Below, in pieces: positions 56,776 through 64,000 of a stretch of 64,000 bases of DNA. The stretch is from Cotesia glomerata (lineage: Eukaryota > Arthropoda > Insecta > Hymenoptera > Braconidae), in the NCBI RefSeq assembly GCF_020080835.1, contig NC_058159.1, forward strand, positions 8,308,001 to 8,372,000. Reading direction: 5' to 3'. Below the pieces are notes generated by a model. That model ran no database searches. It was not told where the DNA came from and saw nothing but the letters and a program-made list of their open reading frames with translations. The first letter of the stretch is position 1; each line of letters starts with the position of its first letter. Position numbers and translations under genes: made by a program.

Positions 56776-56895
56776 ATTTTTAGTTAAATTCAAAAAATTC
56801 ATTGCCAATTCAACAAAGTAGAAGTTAAGGATGAACAAAAGCACAGTTGTCAATGTAACAAATTTCCTAATGCATTAGTATTCTTATGAAACATA

Positions 56896-57086
56896 CACAG
56901 TAAAAAATTTTGCGTCATTGAGTCAAAAAATTTTGTGTTAAAAATTTTTATGTTAAATATTCAACACTTTTTTGTATTGATTTAAAAGAATATATGTGAA
57001 ATTTACACATGTAAGTGTTAAATATTTAACACAAAAATTTTTAACACTAAGTTTTTTGACGCAAGGACGCAAAATTTTTTACTGTG
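56896..57086. mobile_element. 191-bp MITE with TA target duplication
   Basis: Ends CACAGTAAAAAATTTTGCGT in perfect inverted orientation, TA on both sides (56894-56895; 57087-57088). Inverted similarity extends about 75-80 bp inward on each side. A degenerate relative lies at 46276-46490. Confidence 0.85.
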
Positions 57087-58494
57087 TAAAATTTAAATTT
57101 TTCATGGAGAATTGATACATTAAATTATCAAATCGAATTTTTTAATAGTAATCTAGGTGCAGTATTACCTTTTTGTAAAAATTTGAGGTCGGTGGATGAA
57201 GTAAGTCTTATCTTACGTGATGTTATCTGCTGAATGTAATTACTGCGAAAATTTTTACGGAAACCCCGATCTTCAATTATTTAAAGGCATTTTTTTGACA
57301 TACTTCAAAATATTATTTTTTTGGGTTCACTAATTTTTTTCTTTACATTTCAGGCTATTTTTAGATGAAAATGATTTTTGTGAAATTTGGTTCAAAGAGA
57401 TAATTTTTGAGTTATAAATTTATAAGAATTGAAAAAAATAAATTTTGTAAAACTTAAAAGTTTAATTAGGGAAGTGAAAATTAATTTATAGTAGGTCTGT
57501 TATATATCAATCGAAAGAGGATTTTTAGAAGTGTTACGTCCAGTAAAAATTGTTTAAATAATTTTTTTATCATACAAACAATTCTTGTTTAAGTAACTAA
57601 TGGTGCTTCACATTTATGACCGAAAAATTTTATCTTCTTCCCTGGGGATTTCCGGGACCCTTACTAAGTAATAAATTATTAATGTTAAGCCTTAAATTTT
57701 TTTTTCTCTTCAAATGAATTTCAAAAGGTTCTTTAATCTTAATATTATCCAGATGCATTTTCCTTGGAACTATAAAACTAAAAATAAATACTTTTGAACA
57801 GATAACGAAACCTTCTAAGAAAATGCATCGGATCTAATCTTATGTCTACAAGGGCAATAAAATACTCATTAAAGAGGCCCATAAAAAAAAAGGGGACTCT
57901 GAACTTAAGGCCTTTTGAAATTCTAAGTTTTATCGTTACCAGATATAGTTTTAAGATAACAAAATCTTTTTTTTTAATAACGAAACTATTTTTTTGAAAT
58001 ATTATAAAGAAACTATTTATAACACTCTTGCCACAATTAAAAAATACTTTGTCTATCAAAGAAGTAGAAGTATTGAGAATATAATTTAAATAAAAATTTT
58101 GTTTTTTTTATGGTACTGGTCACAGCGATTTTAAATAACTAAAAATTAATTTTAGAATACTAGAGTCAATCAACATTCTCGATGATTGTATGCAATATAT
58201 TATGCAACTTGTTGTTGTAAAAATGCAAATAATGAGAGAATATCAATAATACTAATAATAGTCAAATAATAAATATTCAATAACTCTGGACAACCACGTG
58301 TAAATGCCGTTAAATTATTTTTAGTTAACCACGTGTTAATTATCCAAAGATTCTTTAAAATTCCACATTTTATCATTAATTAAAATTTATTCGCATTATT
58401 AATTAAGAATTCTATCATTATTAATTAAATAAAACAATTAATTAATTTTCTTAGTAAATAAATGTAAATTAAAAATGTACATGCCAGTGTATGT
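57087..58494. other. Intergenic stretch, no gene recognised
   Basis: AT-rich, with short frames that follow base composition only. Confidence 0.3.
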
Positions 58495-59300
58495 GTGGGT
58501 GCGCACGCATATAGGCTAGTATCTTGGGCGGGACCTAGTCGCTTTTCCTAAGGAAATGTAATAGGAAAGGGAACGGACCCCGGAAAACTGCTTCCTGATT
58601 GGATACAGTTTTCCCCCGAAAAGCAATGTCCAACTTAAAGCATCGAGAACATAAAAGAGCCTTATTCGCCCGAAAACCGGCAGTTCTCCAAGAGTTACAA
58701 GTGTTCACACACTTCCTAATATGCAGTTCTGCTCCAGAAGCTACAAGTGTCCTCACACCTTCCTATTACAAGTGTCCTCACACTTTCCTACTACCCACGT
58801 TAGTCCCGACTAATTAGTTCAGCAGTGTTCTCACACTTTCAAAATCTTAATACAAAAATCTTAAACAATAAATTCAGAGTTCAAATCATTTTAAAGTTTA
58901 GAATCAGTGAAATAAGACACAACTTGTAGAAAGCTGTAAACCAGGCACCGTAAATTAATATTGTAAAATTAATATTGTTCGATTTACAATCAAAAGAATT
59001 CATTCTGTAATTTTAACATAGTAACTTTAAACATTTAATACATTTTATAATTAAAACCTGCGCCATTTCGTATTCATTCAACTTTTAAATCTGTTTTGTC
59101 GAGACCTCGTCAAAGCGCCGAGATTTCGTGCTTCAGTTTTTCAAAATTTGATTTTGATTATTAGTGTAGATGGATAGGAATTTTAAATAAATTACACTCG
59201 ATTTTTGGGACAACAGGAAGGAATTTATTGTCCCAGAGGAGAAAAAATCTGATGGTCAGATAAAAAACCTCCTCGATGATGATACAAGAAATAAATGTGT
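58495..59300 (+). promoter_or_regulatory. GC-richer promoter-like or LTR-like segment
   Basis: A reversed CCAAT box (ATTGG, 58598), a TATA-like CATAAAAGAG (58650-58659), and AATAAA (58868) occur in an order reminiscent of an LTR promoter with its polyadenylation signal. Clear LTR termini and a target duplication were not found, so this could equally be a host promoter and leader. A short tandem repeat (58697-58840) lies in the presumed transcribed part. Confidence 0.3.
58697..58840. repeat. Short tandem repeat 'acaagtgtcctcacac'
   Basis: Four imperfect copies start at about 58697, 58743, 58768 and 58823, the middle two 25 bp apart and the others spaced by insertions. Confidence 0.7.
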
Positions 59301-59311
59301 GTGAATGTGTA

Positions 59312-59435
59312 ATTGTTATTTAGTCAAGGTAGGACCTGAGCTATTGTTATTTCGTCAAGATAGAACCTGAGCTATTGTTATTTCGTCAAGACAGGGCCTG
59401 AGCTATTGTTATTTCGTCAGGATAGGGCCTGAGCT
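59312..59435. repeat. 31-bp minisatellite, four copies
   Basis: Four direct copies of a 31-bp unit starting 'attgttattt.gtcaagata' and ending 'cctgagct', with 1-4 differences between units. Confidence 0.95.
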
Positions 59436-60520
59436 ATAAGAATAATAAACTATCTCTTGGTGAGAATAGTTTAATGCGTATTGCCAAATGTAGGCGAATA
59501 CTGATGACTCTTCTGGAGAGTGCTGTTAAATTGTATGTGTGTGAGAGAGAAACGATCAAAGCCAAGGAGGCACGATCCAAACCACGGGCCGTCAATACCC
59601 AAAAGAGTGAGAGAGAGCTCGGATGTATGGCGTTAGTCCGGATTACCGTATAATTTCTATAAAATTGCGTTTTACCGAAAATAATTGAATTCAAATTGAA
59701 TTCATGAATATGATTCGAATGATAATAAATAAAATGATGTTAAGCGGTGTGATTTTTTAGAATGTCTCAATTGTACTGTATGATGCGTAATATGCGAGAG
59801 CGATTGCGTGAAAATTACTACTGATTCAAGGGCCTAAGAGCAACGGGTGGTACTGGCCACCGCACGAGCAAATTCGGTTTTTCCTATACGGCCCCGATCG
59901 GCGCTATACCGTTCTGCGCATCCGCCGCAACTTGTCGAATACGATGTTTCCCGAAATTGTTCGAGAAAATTCTCGTTGAAGCTAAAGCTAATATATAGAT
60001 ATAGTCATCTGATTTCGTACGCCCACGCTCTCTCTTAACAGATATAGATGTCATTTTATAGTACAATACATGCATGACTCTACTCTGCACACACACACGT
60101 TTATGGTCTATCGTATAGGTACGACTCGACTCGACAAAATCCAACACTCAACACGATCCCGGTCTATAGGCTGAAAAGCTTAGACCAAAATTTAATCAAT
60201 TCATTTAGTCCAAATTCAGGACGTAACGAAAGATCATAAAAAAAACATAAAAATAAGTGTATTATTATTATAATATATGTTAATATTATTATTACGTGAT
60301 ATTATTCGTCCAAGGGTAATAAAACAGTCGTCGGGAGTTGAAAAACAAAATATAGTTTTTTTTTGTTCAAATATACTTTTAATCAAAGATGTAAAACTTC
60401 TCAAGCTAAAAAAAGTGTCAACACAAAAAATTTTTAAACCAAGACAACCGGCTCTATTCAAAATAGACTTTTTAGATCAAAAATATTTCTCTTATTTTTT
60501 CTAAGTACAAGGTTATTTAA
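59436..60520. other. Intergenic stretch, no gene recognised
   Basis: A GC-richer patch at 59820-59960 has no supported frame. The rest is AT-rich. Confidence 0.3.
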
Positions 60521-60637
60521 AAAAAAAATATGTGTGTATACAAGAGTACACAGGTAAGAGGTGAAACTTCTTTACGACATATCATTTTTTTACTATTTAC
60601 AACACAGAAATTGGGTCGACATGGCTTAAGAAAAAAA

Positions 60638-61590
<953 letters not shown>

Positions 61591-62293
61591 AAAAATTTTT
61601 TCCGTATTAAATTAAAGCTATTTTAGTATTATAGACATGCATACAAATAATATGAGTAATTTATTTTATCATTGCTCTTATTATAATTATTGTATTTCAT
61701 CAATTATAATCGCATCATTATTACCATTGTTGTCATTATTTAGACTCTGCCATTATTTAATCCAAAAATTAGTTAATCAGCTTACAAAAATTATATAATA
61801 AATTTTAACAGTCATATTTCATTTAGTAACTTAGTAACAATAATTCAAAGCAGATATTCAATAACTTACTCAATTACACAAGTTATGAGTAAATAATTGA
61901 AATTATCTACTTAAAGTAATACAATCATATGAAGACAGTTAATCTTGCAGATATGCAATAATTTTATAGAATTAAAATTAACGTATACATATTTTGATTT
62001 TCTAATTGTGTTTTATTTTATTTTTAAATTACTACTTAATTCGTTTTTTTAATTGTTTTTAGAATTAATAATGTTTACTAGATTTACTCTTTACGACGCT
62101 ATACTGAACTTTGATACAAAAAAAAAAAAAACAACATGGCGCGTAACCGAAAATCGTGACGATTTTTTTTTTACTTTGCTATAAAATTTCTCTCATACGT
62201 TGATAAAAAAGTTTCACTTCAAAAAATTTGATCATTAATGTTTACCTCAAACGGAGATTTTATTTTCACCAAAGAAAAATTTATGGTTTAAGT

Positions 62294-62935
62294 ACACGGA
62301 GAAAAAAATTTTGCTATAGGAACTCTATAGTAGTTAGTTAGTTGTAAAAAGTTCCAGTAGGTTAACGTATTCCTATAGTAACAATACCGTTTAACTCCTG
62401 CAACTCTACATTGTTGAGCTCTGAGAGCTAAACGTTATTTAGCTCTCACAACTCTACAGGATCGTTCTGAGACTATAACAAATTTTTGGAAGTCTGCTTA
62501 ATAATTTTTTTTTACGATTTAGCATTGATAATTTAATAAATACATGCGGCAGAATGAATTTATATTGCCAACAATAATTGTATATGGCAAATAAGAATAG
62601 TATTATAATAGAAATAAAATAATAATAGAACTTATATTACAAATAAAAATTATTTGTAAAATAAAAATATGGTCGTCACAAAATTATCTTATTTTCTTAA
62701 TTATATCAATAAATATTGGACATAAAATCACTACCGTATATGCACGAGAAAAGATAAATAATATAGATTAGTAACAAAATAATTATGTTTGGCATTTTAG
62801 AAGGTTATGAAATATGTCAGCACACTCCACTACTGCGCAACGTAGAGCGCTCCCAACTATACCGTTTGGCTCTGAGAACAATCCCGTAGAGCTCTGAGAG
62901 CTCTACACCGTGAAACTTCGAAACTGTAAATTTAT
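62294..62935. repeat. Degenerate inverted repeat with 'gagctctgagagctc' words
   Basis: The left edge 'acacggagaaaaaaatttt' resembles the edges at 30156 and 42894. 'ttgagctctgagagctaaac' and 'ctctacaggatcgttctgag' near 62415-62470 are mirrored by 'ggctctgagaacaatcccgtagag' and 'gagctctgagagctctac' near 62868-62907. AT-rich middle. No coding sequence. Confidence 0.5.
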
Positions 62936-64000
62936 AGCAAGCTCTTTAAGTCCTCCGGAACCATTTTTAGACCAAAATTTATTCTAGCGCGTAAACAGTG
63001 GCAACAATATTCATTTTGATATTGTATGAATAATCACCTCCCTTTGCACTCGGATGCAAACAACTCATTTACGCGTGATACTATGCGACCTATCGGTTTA
63101 TTTCGTGAATATCTCACATCATAAATCGTCACTTCTTGGAGATAGGCAAAAATAGCTGTTAAGTTACTGATAATTTTATTAAATAAGTTAAATAAATAAA
63201 TGTAGTTTACAAGATAACAAGGGTGTAACTTTACCTTAAGAACGCTTGCTGAGAAAGTTCAACGAAACTCATCTGATTGATTTAAAGCAATGGAAAGTGA
63301 AAAACATCGGAAATCGGAAGTATAAAACTTTTAAAAGAGTTAGCGATACAAACAAAGCAAAGGTATGGACAGACTAGCTTTAAGTCATGCTTTCCATTAC
63401 CTAGAGAAGCCGGCTGTTTCTACTGGTTGAATCTAAGTTACGGTCGCGACCGGGAAGTATATGGGGCGTAAAGCCCGGAACACCGCAATAATGTAACTTT
63501 CTTAGTGTTCCTACGCTGTGGCAACCACGCGGAACTCCGGCAGGGTGTTGGGTCTGTATAAAGAGAGGGTATCCGCCAAACCACTGAATGCCAAGGGCGT
63601 CCAGTTAGTATAGGTCCTTTTCAGCCGACACTTTAATTGGGAAATTGGTCTAACTACCGGTTTTGCACTTCGTTCTAAGACTATAGGTTTCCTCACACTC
63701 TCCGAAATAAAGCAACTAAGCGCTTTGGTAGGTTTTGCCAGAAAATAAACGAGCTCATGCTTGGCAGCAATTAAGAGTAAAAACTTGTAAAATAAATTTA
63801 TATAATTATCGAAAGAAAATTTTGATTTTTGAAGTTTTAATTTTAATTTCTGAACGAATATAAAAAGAAACTTGAGTGCTAAAATTTCAACACATTTTTT
63901 ATAAAAAGCCAAAAAAATTAATTTTTTCTATATTCGTGAAAAATATTTTGCTTAATAATAAAAAGAAAAAGTTTATTGAGAAAGGTCATACATTTTTTCG
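62936..64000. other. Terminal stretch, no gene recognised
   Basis: A GC-richer part (63390-63680) includes a TATA-like 'tgtataaagagagg' (63555) but no gene that I can support. A 133-codon minus-strand frame (63912-63511) shows no domain; its C-terminal half corresponds to the GC-richer part and its N-terminal half to AT-rich sequence, suggesting chance. Confidence 0.3.

Noticed and set aside
59312..59435. CRISPR-like direct repeats
   Set aside because: The 31-bp units abut without spacers and the DNA is eukaryotic; it is a minisatellite.
63511..63912. 133-codon minus-strand frame
   Set aside because: Composition follows the local GC change, with no domain and no splice or start context.

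Overview
The window is AT-rich eukaryotic DNA with frequent poly(A)/poly(T) runs, long (CA)n, (TA)n and (AAT)n microsatellites, spliced genes and a dense layer of transposable elements. The style suits an arthropod, most likely an insect; a parasitoid wasp-like hymenopteran is my guess from the kind of repeats, not a demonstrated assignment. I found no convincing host protein-coding gene. Every protein I can recognise belongs to a mobile element.

Left part (1-15.6 kb): short non-autonomous DNA elements with TA target duplications (152-1381; 11117-13120, which carries a 1.4 kb minisatellite; pogo-like 15049-15214), a large inverted repeat (3013-5700) later invaded by another repeat and by a tRNA-derived SINE with a 12-bp target duplication, and a cluster of RFX X-box-like sites at 5964-6019.

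Centre-left (15.6-26.1 kb): a nest of elements. Outer inverted ends (15601/26092) enclose a second pair of inverted ends (15839/25718). The inner pair belongs to a DNA transposon that encodes an intact 734-residue DUF7869/RNase H-like putative transposase (22635-24839, with an intron just upstream of the ATG). Its left arm was hit by an LTR element, now a solo LTR (15944-17831, 4-bp ACTG duplication), and by a Dong/R4-clade non-LTR retrotransposon (17989-21632) sitting inside an (AAT)n tract. The Dong-like element carries reverse transcriptase, a CCHC knuckle and a restriction-like endonuclease, but is broken by three one-base frameshifts, each in an A-run.

Middle (26-49 kb): more inverted-repeat elements, including a nearly perfect 1.05 kb palindrome (30156-31208), a 1.05 kb inverted repeat with two internal palindromes (43279-44327), GC-rich hairpins, and dispersed repeat copies.

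Right part (49-64 kb): a 6.3 kb DNA transposon (49402-55696) with 0.72-0.73 kb terminal inverted repeats and a four-exon minus-strand transposase-like gene disabled by a stop codon and three frameshifts; a 191-bp MITE (56896-57086); and a repeat copy (60521-62222) split by a nested element containing a 140-bp (CA)n tract. An uninterrupted sister copy at 28872-29664 gives the empty site.

All coordinates of repeat ends are read by eye. Ends with a matching target duplication are the firmest.
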